From: Novosphingobium sp.
GTDB taxonomy: Bacteria > Pseudomonadota > Alphaproteobacteria > Sphingomonadales > Sphingomonadaceae
Reading direction: 5' to 3'
DNA: 64,000 nt
Assembly: GCF_025351285.1 (NCBI RefSeq)
Contig: NZ_JANXWG010000150.1
Location: 41,987-105,986, forward strand
Each line of letters opens with the position of its first letter. Position 1 is the first letter of the stretch. The translations under genes and the position numbers were made by a program. The notes beneath the pieces were generated by a model, which ran no database searches, was not told where the DNA came from, and saw nothing but the letters and a program-made list of their open reading frames with translations. This document shows, piece after piece, positions 38,157 through 45,714 of this stretch.

Positions 38157-39137
38157 ATGCCGCTGCCTTCGCTTTTTGCCAATCTGCGCCTGCCGGTGAT
38201 TGCCTCGCCGCTGTTCATCATTTCGACGCCCGAGCTGGTCATTGCGCAGTGCAAGGCGGGCGTGGTCGGCAGCTTTCCCTCGCTAAACGCGCGGCCGATC
38301 AGCCAGTTGGACGAATGGCTGCACCGCATCACCGAGGAACTGGCCGCGCACAACCGCGATCATCCCGAAGCGCCGGCGGCGCCGTTCGCGGTCAACCAGA
38401 TCGTTCATCGCACCAACAACCGGCTCGACGAGGACATGGCGATGTGCGCCAAGTGGCAGGTGCCGCTGCTGATCACCTCGCTCGGCGCGCGCGAGGACGT
38501 CTATAACGCCGCGCACGGCTGGGGCGGGATCGTGCTGCATGACGTGATCGACGATCGCTTTGCGCGCAAGGCCATCGAAAAGGGCGCCGATGGGCTGATC
38601 CCGGTGGCGGCGGGCGCGGGCGGTCACGCGGGCATGCAATCGCCGTTCGCGCTGATGCAGGAAATCCGCCAGTGGTTCACCGGGCTGGTCGCGCTGTCTG
38701 GCGCGATCGGGCACGGGCGTTCGATCCTGGCGGCGCAAGCGCTGGGCGCGGACTTCGCCTATATCGGCTCGGCGTGGATCGCGTGCGAGGAAGCCAACGC
38801 CATGCAGGGCTACAAGGACGCGATCGTGGCGAGTTCGGCGGGCGATATCGTCTATTCGAACCTGTTCACCGGCATCCACGGCAATTACTTGCGCTCCTCC
38901 ATCGTCAACGCCGGGATGGACCCCGACAACCTGCCGGTCAGCGACCCGACCGCGATGAACTTCGGTTCGGGCGGCAACACCGAAGCCAAGGCATGGAAAG
39001 ACATCTGGGGTTCGGGCCAGGGCATCGGCACGATCGACGCGGTCGAACCGGTGGCGGCGCGGGTCGATCGGTTCGCGGCTGAATATCACGAGGCGATCGC
39101 CGCGCTGGCAACCAACACCGCTCCGTTCAAGCGCTGA
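38157..39137 (+). CDS. Nitronate monooxygenase-like FMN enzyme (NMO/2-nitropropane dioxygenase family)
   Basis: The 326-residue protein has LRLPVIASPLFIISTPELVIAQ at the N-terminus (FMN-site region), FAVNQIVHRTNNRLDEDM, the glycine-rich VAAGAGGHAGMQSPFAL with the conserved His, VALSGAIGHGRSILAAQALGADF for flavin phosphate binding, and GSAWIACEEANA. These match class I NMO-type proteins with a TIM barrel. They oxidise nitronates, though many homologues are uncharacterised. The gene overlaps the convergent AHH gene by 11 bp at its 3' end. Confidence 0.88.
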   Translation: MPLPSLFANLRLPVIASPLFIISTPELVIAQCKAGVVGSFPSLNARPISQLDEWLHRITEELAAHNRDHPEAPAAPFAVNQIVHRTNNRLDEDMAMCAKWQVPLLITSLGAREDVYNAAHGWGGIVLHDVIDDRFARKAIEKGADGLIPVAAGAGGHAGMQSPFALMQEIRQWFTGLVALSGAIGHGRSILAAQALGADFAYIGSAWIACEEANAMQGYKDAIVASSAGDIVYSNLFTGIHGNYLRSSIVNAGMDPDNLPVSDPTAMNFGSGGNTEAKAWKDIWGSGQGIGTIDAVEPVAARVDRFAAEYHEAIAALATNTAPFKR

Positions 39138-39657
39138 GCGGTTCGTCAGTCGCGCCCCACAGCGCCTCGGCCATCGCATCGAGATGGCTGAAATTGAGCG
39201 CGGGATCGCGTCGGTTGAGCGGCCTCGAACGCCAGCAGGCCGGATCGAGCAACTCGCGCCGCAGCGCCTTTTGCAGCGCGTCAAGCGCGACCAGCGCTCC
39301 GACCCACGCGACATGCCCGTGGCTGCGACTCCACTCGCGCTCGATCTCGCCCACCCGTTCGATGACCATCTTCGTGTAGATGGCGTGGGGTCCGCGGTGC
39401 AGCGGAAGGCCGATGCGCATCGCCTCGATCTCGTTCGATGGGAGCAGCAGCCCGTTGCGGCGAAAGTCGTTCATGCCGACCGGTTCGGGACCGAGCGCGG
39501 CGAACATCCTCGCGAAACCCCGCTCGCGCTGTACCTGGCGCGGTAGAATGTGATGGCGTTGGAGACCGGGCCGGTGGGTTGGTAAACCGGGTCGGTTAAC
39601 CGAGCTGAAAGGCATCGGCCCCGGCCTGTCGCGAACGACGGACCGTGGCCGAACCAT
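39127..39657 (-). CDS. AHH-type HNH-superfamily nuclease domain protein
   Basis: The 176-residue protein has GLQRHHILPRQ with tandem His35-His36, an Asn/Asp segment GMNDFRRNGLLLPSNE, and GLPLHRGPHAIYTKMV with His87 and His91. This is the layout of AHH nucleases, a toxin family of the HNH/EndoVII fold found in polymorphic toxins. Here it stands alone without a secretion domain. Its ATG overlaps the upstream gene's stop in TGATG, so the two are translationally coupled. It may be a toxin or a domesticated nuclease; this is unresolved. Confidence 0.75.
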   Translation of the reverse strand: MVRPRSVVRDRPGPMPFSSVNRPGLPTHRPGLQRHHILPRQVQRERGFARMFAALGPEPVGMNDFRRNGLLLPSNEIEAMRIGLPLHRGPHAIYTKMVIERVGEIEREWSRSHGHVAWVGALVALDALQKALRRELLDPACWRSRPLNRRDPALNFSHLDAMAEALWGATDEPLSA

Positions 39658-40412
39658 CACCTGCGGCGCGCCTCTATCATGCCGCCGGGTTCGCAAGATA
39701 TCCACACCGATCCGGCACCTTCCAGCTCAACGTCGCGGGGGGTGGCAGGAGCGCCGTGGGCGACCAGCCAATCGGTCAGCCGGATGGCGATGCGCGCGGC
39801 ATCGTCGGGGGCAAGATCGCCGCAACCGGTCAACCGGAAGTCATGCCCGATCAGGAAGTCCAGCCCACGGCTGGCCAACGTTCCCTGCTCGCCGCGTTCA
39901 AGCGCCGACAGCGCAAGCGCGGGGAACGGGCCACCCTTGACCCACGCCTGGACGGCGGTTGCGAACCAGTCCGGGCGTGTGGCGCAATCGGCCGGCAGCC
40001 AGGACACCGAAAGTACGCCGGGAAGTGCCGAAAGCGACGCCACCAGCGTTGCGGCCACACGCACGACCGGCAGCAGATGCTCGGCCCCGGCCAGATGCGG
40101 CCCCACTGCCAGCGTGATCGCGGCGGCACCGTCGGGCACCGGCTTGACGCCGTACCAGTTGGCAAGCGTTGGCGCCGCTATCACCGGACCAGGCGCAAGG
40201 CCTGCCAGGTCGAAGGTCAACCCGTCGCTCAACAATTCCACCCAGCCGGCATCGGCAGACATGGCATTCGAAATCGAAAAAGCCCCAAGTTCGGCCAAAC
40301 GTGCAACTCCCGCCGCGTCGGGGCGAGCATCGGTTTCGACCAGCAGGCACGCCAGCCTTGTCCCACGCTCGAATTCACCCGTCGCACTCAAGAGAACATC
40401 GCCCCGCCCCAT
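39657..40412 (-). CDS. Unknown protein coupled to the AHH nuclease gene
   Basis: The 251-residue protein starts at ATG 40412 (MGRGDVLLSATGEFERG); an in-frame TTG at 40457 is possible. It is soluble-looking with no signal peptide. Segments such as LACLLVETDARPDAAGVARLAE, GPHLAGAEHLLPVVR and SWLPADCATRPDWF recall the general shape of DUF4261-like proteins, but I do not claim membership. The stop overlaps the AHH start (TGATG). If the AHH protein is toxic, this gene is the obvious candidate for immunity or control; that is inference from position only. Confidence 0.65.
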   Translation of the reverse strand: MGRGDVLLSATGEFERGTRLACLLVETDARPDAAGVARLAELGAFSISNAMSADAGWVELLSDGLTFDLAGLAPGPVIAAPTLANWYGVKPVPDGAAAITLAVGPHLAGAEHLLPVVRVAATLVASLSALPGVLSVSWLPADCATRPDWFATAVQAWVKGGPFPALALSALERGEQGTLASRGLDFLIGHDFRLTGCGDLAPDDAARIAIRLTDWLVAHGAPATPRDVELEGAGSVWISCEPGGMIEARRR

Positions 40413-40499
40413 TACCAAACGATTGACATAACGCTCAAATCCGAGCGGCTTCTGCAATGGCCTACTTCATCCATAACGAACTAATGAAGCGCATTCGTT

Positions 40500-40979
40500 T
40501 CAGAAAACGCCCAGTGCCAGTCCTTCGGCCAGGGCTTGTCCCATTTCGTGACAGCTTGCCAGTGTCGCGGCATCGACACGCTTGGCCGCAAGGATGGCCT
40601 CGGGCGTCTGCGCGTGCGTTATGGCGATGAGCGGTTCCGCCACGCGACGCAACCGCCAACCGGTGGCGATCCGATCGATCTGTGCTTGCGCGCCCGATCC
40701 ATCCGAACCGGCTGCGATCAACGTGGCATAAGCGCGGCCCTCGATCCGCCCGAGCAGCGGATAGTAGCACCGATCGAAAAATTCCTTCATCGCCCCCGAC
40801 ATCGTGGCAAGGTTTTCGGGGCAGGCAAACACAAACGCATCCGCCAACAGCAGCGCTTCGGGCTGAGCGGATTCGGCTGCGATCAGAACCGCCTCGCCGG
40901 CCTCGCAGGCGCCGGTATATGCCGCTTCGGCCATCGCGCGCGCGGCGCCGGTGCGGCTGTGCCAGACGATCGCGAGCAC
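40500..40979 (-). CDS. Flavodoxin-like NAD(P)H-dependent oxidoreductase
   Basis: The 159-residue protein starts at GTG 40979 (VLAIVWHSRTGAARAMAEAA); the SRTGAARA loop binds FMN phosphate. CPENLATMSGAMKEFFDRCYYPLLGRIEGR matches the WrbA/NADPH-FMN reductase pattern, quoted here in part as MSGAMKEFFDRCYY. IAAGSDGSGAQ follows. It should be a cytosolic flavin protein. The start is chosen by the AGAAGG in the end of the preceding small ORF; the frame itself stays open far upstream as an antisense artefact of recJ. Confidence 0.8.
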   Translation of the reverse strand: MLAIVWHSRTGAARAMAEAAYTGACEAGEAVLIAAESAQPEALLLADAFVFACPENLATMSGAMKEFFDRCYYPLLGRIEGRAYATLIAAGSDGSGAQAQIDRIATGWRLRRVAEPLIAITHAQTPEAILAAKRVDAATLASCHEMGQALAEGLALGVF

Positions 40980-40984
40980 GCCGA

Positions 40985-41170
40985 TCAGGCCTTCTGGTCC
41001 GGACGCATCGGCACAGCTGCCCCGAAATAAAACGCGAGTTCCTGCACGAGCGCAATGCGACCATCGCGGCAAGCGCATGTCAAGGCTGTCGCCCATTCGC
41101 GCAAGTCGGTCCACAACCCTGCCCGCGCGCCTCTTCCCTCGCTCGCGCAACTGCGATAGCGCCACGCCAT
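40985..41170 (-). CDS. Possible small protein between recJ and the flavodoxin gene
   Basis: This 61-residue frame runs from ATG 41170 (MAWRYRSCASEG), sharing CATG with the divergent recJ start, to a TGA five bases before the flavodoxin GTG. Its C-terminus (ELAFYFGAAVPMRPDQKA) looks protein-like, and the flavodoxin ribosome-binding site lies inside its last codons, as expected for an operon. Two other frames are also open here, so the choice is uncertain. No function can be suggested. Confidence 0.4.
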   Translation of the reverse strand: MAWRYRSCASEGRGARAGLWTDLREWATALTCACRDGRIALVQELAFYFGAAVPMRPDQKA

Positions 41171-42971
41171 GCCCGCAATCAGCGCCGATACCCGTTCGAT
41201 CCTTGGCCAGCAGTGGCGCTGGCGCGGCGGCAACATGGACCTGGCCTCCGGAACCGGTGACGCCATCGGTGACGGCAACGCCGCGGCCTTCGGCACCGAC
41301 CTGGTCGACCAGATGCTGATGGCGCGGGGCGTGGCGCGGGATGACCTGCCCCGTCACCGCAAGCCGACCTTGCGCGAATTCCTGCCCGATCCGTCGATCT
41401 TCCGCGACATGGACGCAGCCGCCGAACGCCTGGCGCAAGCCGTGCTCGCGGGTGAACGGATCACCATTTATGGCGATTACGACGTCGATGGCGCAACCAG
41501 CGCGGCACTGCTGATCCTGCTGCTGCGATCGCTGGGCGTGGAGGCGGCGCATTACATCCCCGATCGCCTGCTCGAAGGTTATGGCCCTTCGCGAGAGGCC
41601 TTGGTCAAGCTGGCGCAAACCGGATCGAGCCTGATCGTCACGGTCGATTGCGGGGCGATGGCGCACGAGGCGCTGGCCGCCGCGCACGACGTCGGGGTCG
41701 ACGTGATCGTGGTCGATCACCACAAGTGCGCGTCGGTGCTTCCGGTGACGGCGGCGCTGGTCAACCCAAACCGGCTCGACGAAAGCGACGAGGCCGCCGC
41801 ATACGGGCACCTGGCGGCAGTGGGCATGGCCTTCCTGCTCGCGGTGGCCACCGTACGCAGCTTGCGCGCCAGTGGGGCTTTAAAGGGGCGTCAGGAGCCC
41901 GACCTGATGGCGTTGCTCGATCTTGTCGCGCTCGGCACTGTGGCCGATGTGGCGCAATTGCGCGGACTCAACCGTGCGATGGTGGCGCAAGGGCTCAAGG
42001 TCATGGCGCGGCGCGACAACATCGGCATGGCCGCGCTGATCGACACCAGCCGGCTCAGCCGCGCACCGACGTGCAGCGACCTGGGCTTTGCGCTCGGCCC
42101 GCGCATCAACGCCGGCGGACGGGTCGGCGAAGCGGACCTGGGTGTCCGCCTGCTGACCACGCGCGATCCCGACGAGGCCCGCGAGATCGCCGCGCGTCTG
42201 TCCGATCTCAACGAACAACGCCGGTCGATCGAAAAGCTGGTTCAAGAAGAAGCCGAAGCGCAACTGCCCGCGCAGCACAATCGCTCGGTCGTGGTGGTGG
42301 CAGGGCTTGGCTGGCATCCTGGCGTGATCGGCATCGTAGCCGGACGGATCAAGGAAAAGACCGGCAAGCCCACTGTGGTGATCGCGCTGGAAACCGACGA
42401 GGCGGGCCACGGCAAGGGTTCGGGTCGCTCGGTAAGCGGCGTGGACCTGGGTGCGGCAATCATTGCGGCCAAGGATGCGGGCCTGCTCAACGCCGGCGGA
42501 GGCCACGCGATGGCGGCCGGGCTGACCGTGGCGCGTGGCGGGCACCTTGCACTGGGCGAGTGGCTCGACGAGCGACTGGCGCGCGATGTGGCTGCGGCGC
42601 AAGGCAACCACGCGCTGCCGGTCGACCTGTCGGTAACCCCGCGCGGGCTCAATCCCGAACTGATCGAAGCGCTCGAACAAGCCGGCCCGTTCGGCATGGG
42701 CTGGCCCGGCCCGCGCGTTGTGGTTGGGCCGGTACGGCTGCTCAAGGCCGATCTGGTCGGCACCGATCACGTCCGGTTGATCGTGAGCGGTGATGATGGC
42801 GGGCGCTTCAAGGCCATCGCCTTCCGCGCGGCCGAGACGCTGCTGGGCCAGACACTGCTCCACGGCATCAGCGGACGCAAGCTGTGGCTGGCCGGCCGGC
42901 CGAAGATCGACGATTGGGGCACGCGGCCCGCTGCCGAACTCCATCTCGAGGACGCGGCATTTGCTGACTGA
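41169..42971 (+). CDS. recJ: Single-stranded-DNA-specific exonuclease RecJ
   Basis: The 600-residue 5'-3' exonuclease has DHH-family motifs in order: ITIYGDYDVDGATSAALL (motif I), TVDCGAMAHEAL, VIVVDHHKC (DHH), NPNRLDE, and the DHHA1 part GWHPGVIGIVAGRIKEK with GRSVSGVDLGAAI and GGGHAMAAGLTV. An OB-like domain closes the protein. RecJ acts in recombination and mismatch/base-excision repair with RecQ. ATG 41169 fits homologues. The two tRNA-Glu genes follow. Confidence 0.96.
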   Translation: MPAISADTRSILGQQWRWRGGNMDLASGTGDAIGDGNAAAFGTDLVDQMLMARGVARDDLPRHRKPTLREFLPDPSIFRDMDAAAERLAQAVLAGERITIYGDYDVDGATSAALLILLLRSLGVEAAHYIPDRLLEGYGPSREALVKLAQTGSSLIVTVDCGAMAHEALAAAHDVGVDVIVVDHHKCASVLPVTAALVNPNRLDESDEAAAYGHLAAVGMAFLLAVATVRSLRASGALKGRQEPDLMALLDLVALGTVADVAQLRGLNRAMVAQGLKVMARRDNIGMAALIDTSRLSRAPTCSDLGFALGPRINAGGRVGEADLGVRLLTTRDPDEAREIAARLSDLNEQRRSIEKLVQEEAEAQLPAQHNRSVVVVAGLGWHPGVIGIVAGRIKEKTGKPTVVIALETDEAGHGKGSGRSVSGVDLGAAIIAAKDAGLLNAGGGHAMAAGLTVARGGHLALGEWLDERLARDVAAAQGNHALPVDLSVTPRGLNPELIEALEQAGPFGMGWPGPRVVVGPVRLLKADLVGTDHVRLIVSGDDGGRFKAIAFRAAETLLGQTLLHGISGRKLWLAGRPKIDDWGTRPAAELHLEDAAFAD

Positions 42972-43055
42972 AAGGGAAGTTTTCCCGATCATGCTTGACG
43001 TTCCCGTGACCCCCAATTAAGGGCGCACACCTTGCCAACGGCGTTTCGCCGAACT

Positions 43056-43130
43056 GGCCCCATCGTCTAGCGGTTAGGACGCGGCCCTTTCACGGCTGAA
43101 ACACGGGTTCGATTCCCGTTGGGGTCACCA
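43056..43130 (+). tRNA. tRNA-Glu, anticodon TTC
   Basis: This 75-nt cloverleaf has acceptor GGCCCCA/TGGGGTC, D arm TCTAGCGGTTAGGA, anticodon loop CTTTCAC with TTC at 34-36, T loop GGTTCGATTCC, and an encoded CCA. It lies 85 bp after recJ. Confidence 0.97.
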
Positions 43131-43204
43131 TTACTGCTTCGCAGGCAACCGCGAGGCCCGGCATTGCCCCCAAGGGCAGAGCCCGGCATCACAAACGTCG
43201 GCGC

Positions 43205-43279
43205 GGCCCCATCGTCTAGCGGTTAGGACGCGGCCCTCTCACGGCTGAAACACGGGTTCGATTCCCGTTGGGGTCACCA
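43205..43279 (+). tRNA. tRNA-Glu, anticodon CTC
   Basis: This copy is identical to the tRNA at 43056 except for one base, the wobble position 34 (CTC instead of TTC), and encodes CCA. It reads GAG codons only. The 74-bp spacer between the two shows no gene. The 3' half of this tRNA is imperfectly repeated at 50893-50931. Confidence 0.97.
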
Positions 43280-43718
43280 GCCGAATAAAATGGCTGACCC
43301 CACTGCAATGCAGATTCGTCCAACCCATCCGACTTTCGCATTCGTCGCCCAAACCATCTCTGGCCGATGGCTGCCTGCTCTTGGCCCTTGGCCCTTGGCT
43401 CTCGATGCTGGCGCGCCAGGGTACTGCGGCCCGATGGCCATCCGGCAGGTGGCAGCAACAGCGTCGCCAGCAGTCTCGAATGCACTTTGGCAGCGCGATT
43501 GCCTCACTGAAGCCCTTGCGGGTGTAAACGCGCGTAATTTCTCTGACCTCCTGTTGAATGCCGATCCCAAACTTCATTTGTACGCTTGTTGACAACTTGG
43601 CGGCTCGTCGTTCCAAAGAGGGACGGTTACGATATTAACTACATCTGTATACCGACAGCCGCTTTGTTTTGATGCAGGCGCTTTCACACATCAACCCGAT
43701 GTGAGGCAGGAGCATCCG
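43280..43718. other. Gene-free stretch upstream of the precursor peptide gene
   Basis: This 439-bp stretch has no convincing coding sequence. The frame at 43290-43592 has no ribosome-binding site or family likeness. The right half is clearly more AT-rich and includes TTGACA at 43589-43594 and TGTATACC near 43646, possible pieces of promoters for the peptide gene, though I cannot pair a good -35 with a good -10. Confidence 0.5.
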
Positions 43719-43901
43719 ATGCGCGATCTTAACATGGACGAACTTGAACAGGTTTATGGTGCTGGCATCTTCGGCCTTTGCGGCTGTGGTAGCTCGCCGA
43801 CGCCACCCTCATGCAGCAGCTCGTCGAAGGTGAAGCGCAGCCTGGCCAAGCACAGCAAGGCCAAGTCGAAGTCCAAGAAGCACAGCATGAAGTGCCACTG
43901 A
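43719..43901 (+). CDS. Precursor-like peptide with GG-type leader (candidate secreted RiPP/bacteriocin)
   Basis: The 60-residue peptide starts at ATG 43719, 6 bp after CAGGAG. The leader MRDLNMDELEQVYGAG has the (L/M)xxxELxxVxG(G/A) pattern cut by C39 peptidases, here ending GA or GAG rather than GG. The 44-residue core has two halves: IFGLCGCGSSPTPPSCSSSS (three Cys, three Pro, many Ser) and a tail with nine Lys, one Arg and three His that ends MKCH. A C39 exporter, an oxygenase and type I secretion partners lie within 7 kb. Function as an antimicrobial or signal is inferred. Confidence 0.75.
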   Translation: MRDLNMDELEQVYGAGIFGLCGCGSSPTPPSCSSSSKVKRSLAKHSKAKSKSKKHSMKCH

Positions 43902-43935
43902 GCGATCCGATCGGTTCGATCTGGGCGTAGTTGTG

Positions 43936-43958
43936 GGGCGGGGGTGCATCTCCCGCCC
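43936..43958 (+). terminator. Hairpin between the peptide gene and the next ORF
   Basis: GGGCGGG pairs perfectly with CCCGCCC across a nine-base loop, 35 bp after the peptide stop, followed by TTACACTT. It could partly terminate transcription so that the peptide is made in excess over the gene at 43996, or protect the 3' end of the short mRNA. Confidence 0.55.
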
Positions 43959-43995
43959 TTACACTTGGGTAAGACAAGCCTGTTAAGCACGGCGG

Positions 43996-44967
43996 ATGAC
44001 TTACCAGTATGACGCCAAGGCCTTTCAAGGCGAGCAGGATTGCGGCACCTCGGACACGGGCGCAGCACGCTCGATGGTCTGGCTGCGCGGGCAACCGCAC
44101 CTTGAGGATTATCTCAGCTTCTATCGCAAGAAGGTCATCGGGGGGGACAAGGCTGATCCCCGCATGCTCGCCACGCGGTGGCGCGAAGCCAATGACCTCT
44201 ACTACCAGCTCGAGCAGGACGAGGCCGGGATTGCGGACAGCATTTCGTGCAAGCCGCTCGACAAGCGCCTTGCCGGACTGGCGGCCACGCTCGAAGACCA
44301 TGCGTGGTTCCGCAGCTCGTTCGACATCCTGCCCTACAGCATCGAACTGGTTGAGCTCGACAAGCTTGTCGTCTCGCAGATCCAGGTGGAGAACGGCTTT
44401 TCGCATGCCATCGCCAAGCGCCTCGGCGCGAAACCGACACCGGCACAACTGTTCCGCTTCTGCCTTCCGATCGAGCGCGATCTGGCACCCGTCAAAATCC
44501 AGCGACTCTCCGCCAACCGCTATCAATTCAGCTCGCCATCAAGCGACTTTCGGGCGCACGACACGATCCTGCTGCACGATCCGGATCTGGCTGGCGTAAC
44601 GCTGCCCGGCCCCGCGGCTGCAATGCTGGGCATATCGGTCGGCTTCGGCTCCAATTTCCTGAGCGCGGTGCGCAGCGAATCGCGCGTGGTGCTGCAGAAC
44701 GGCTATCACCGCGCCTATGCCCTGCGCAGCGCCGGCCTTACCCACGCCTGGTGCGTTGTCGAGCATGTCACCCGCAAGGATGAGCTGCGCCTAAGTGCAA
44801 CGGAAGAACTCCTCAGCGACCCGGCGTTCTACCTTGCCGCAAAGCGACCGCCGATCCTGCGCGATTTCTTCGATCCCAGGATTGCCGAGCAGGTGCTGAC
44901 CAAGCCGGTGGAATGCCTGGTCGAAGTCGAGATCACCGTTCGCTCGACCACCGTCACTCCGGACTGA
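43996..44967 (+). CDS. Unknown protein with ParB/sulfiredoxin-like motifs in the peptide locus
   Basis: The 323-residue soluble protein has no signal peptide. Two segments recall the ParB/Srx fold: YSIELVELDKLVVSQIQVE (about 114-132) and VVLQNGYHRAYALRSAGL (231-248), the latter like the GxxHRxxAxRxxG box that binds nucleotide in ParB and Srx proteins. About 100 residues separate them, more than usual. It follows the precursor gene by 94 bp and converges on the oxygenase with a 9-bp gap. A role in modifying or regulating the peptide is inferred only. Confidence 0.65.
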   Translation: MTYQYDAKAFQGEQDCGTSDTGAARSMVWLRGQPHLEDYLSFYRKKVIGGDKADPRMLATRWREANDLYYQLEQDEAGIADSISCKPLDKRLAGLAATLEDHAWFRSSFDILPYSIELVELDKLVVSQIQVENGFSHAIAKRLGAKPTPAQLFRFCLPIERDLAPVKIQRLSANRYQFSSPSSDFRAHDTILLHDPDLAGVTLPGPAAAMLGISVGFGSNFLSAVRSESRVVLQNGYHRAYALRSAGLTHAWCVVEHVTRKDELRLSATEELLSDPAFYLAAKRPPILRDFFDPRIAEQVLTKPVECLVEVEITVRSTTVTPD

Positions 44968-44976
44968 GCACCCTGA

Positions 44977-45714
44977 TCAGGTCGAAAGCCAGCCCGTAAC
45001 CGCAAACCGGCGGCGCGGTGCCGCCGGCATCACCATACTGACACTGTGATAGCGCGGGATGGAGAACAGGTTGAGCGTGTTGAACTGCGGCACGACGCCC
45101 GACAGTTCGACCGCGCCGATCTCGTGGAACAACAGCAGTCCGCCCCATTCCGGGCGCCATTGTGGTGCCAGGCCCAGCACGAACGCGGCCTGTCGGCCCG
45201 AACCGGCGAGGTCGTCGTCATGGCCGGTCAGGAAGTCTCCCGGGCCATAGGCCGTGACCTGGCCGTCGGTGAAACGCGGCGCATCGAGGCCGGTGATCGC
45301 CCCCAGCACTCCCATCACTTCGGGCGAGCGCATGAATGTTGCCAGTGCCGTCAGGTAAAGGTCGTGCGAGGGTTCGCCCGGCGGCGGAATGCGCAAGGCA
45401 GAATAGCTGTACTGGAAGCCGTCGCGTGCCCGTTCATACATGGCGCGCTCGATCCGCGCCCTTTGCCGCGACCGTGGGCTCGTCCATTTGCTCAAGGCAA
45501 GTTCATGGGCCCCTTCGTCGTGCTTGATAAGCTGAATCCAATCGGGGCTGTCGCACAAATGGCGATAGAGATCCGGCGCCCCGCTTGAAAGGAAGCGCTC
45601 GATCCGCACGTGCCCGTCGCGGCGGAACACCTCCTGCAAGGCCGGGATGTCGATCTCGGGGTTGATCCGCAGATCGGCGCGCAAGTGGACGCCCCCGGGT
45701 GACATGTCGTTCAT
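44977..45714 (-). CDS. 2-oxoglutarate/Fe(II)-dependent oxygenase, prolyl 4-hydroxylase-like
   Basis: The 245-residue protein carries the iron facial triad: His165 and Asp167 in FLTGHDDDLAGSG and His223 in SIPRYHSVSMV, with an Arg (RRRFAVTGWL, about 235) that would bind 2-oxoglutarate. The double-stranded beta-helix strands GGLLLFHEIG and GVVPQFNTLNLF lie between them. Relatives hydroxylate proline or other residues. The ATG overlaps the exporter stop by 4 bp, so it is co-translated with the export genes. The Pro-containing peptide core at 43719 is a plausible substrate. Confidence 0.85.
   Translation of the reverse strand: MNDMSPGGVHLRADLRINPEIDIPALQEVFRRDGHVRIERFLSSGAPDLYRHLCDSPDWIQLIKHDEGAHELALSKWTSPRSRQRARIERAMYERARDGFQYSYSALRIPPPGEPSHDLYLTALATFMRSPEVMGVLGAITGLDAPRFTDGQVTAYGPGDFLTGHDDDLAGSGRQAAFVLGLAPQWRPEWGGLLLFHEIGAVELSGVVPQFNTLNLFSIPRYHSVSMVMPAAPRRRFAVTGWLST

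Noticed and set aside
43290..43592. 100-codon forward frame between tRNA-Glu and the peptide gene
   Set aside because: It lacks a ribosome-binding site and protein-like pattern, and its low-complexity PALGPWPLAL-type sequence comes from a local repeat.
43216..43616. Minus-strand ORFs across the second tRNA-Glu (containing NGNRTRVSAVRG-type sequence)
   Set aside because: That peptide is the antisense translation of the tRNA T-arm, a well-known false gene call. The rest has no ribosome-binding site or family likeness.
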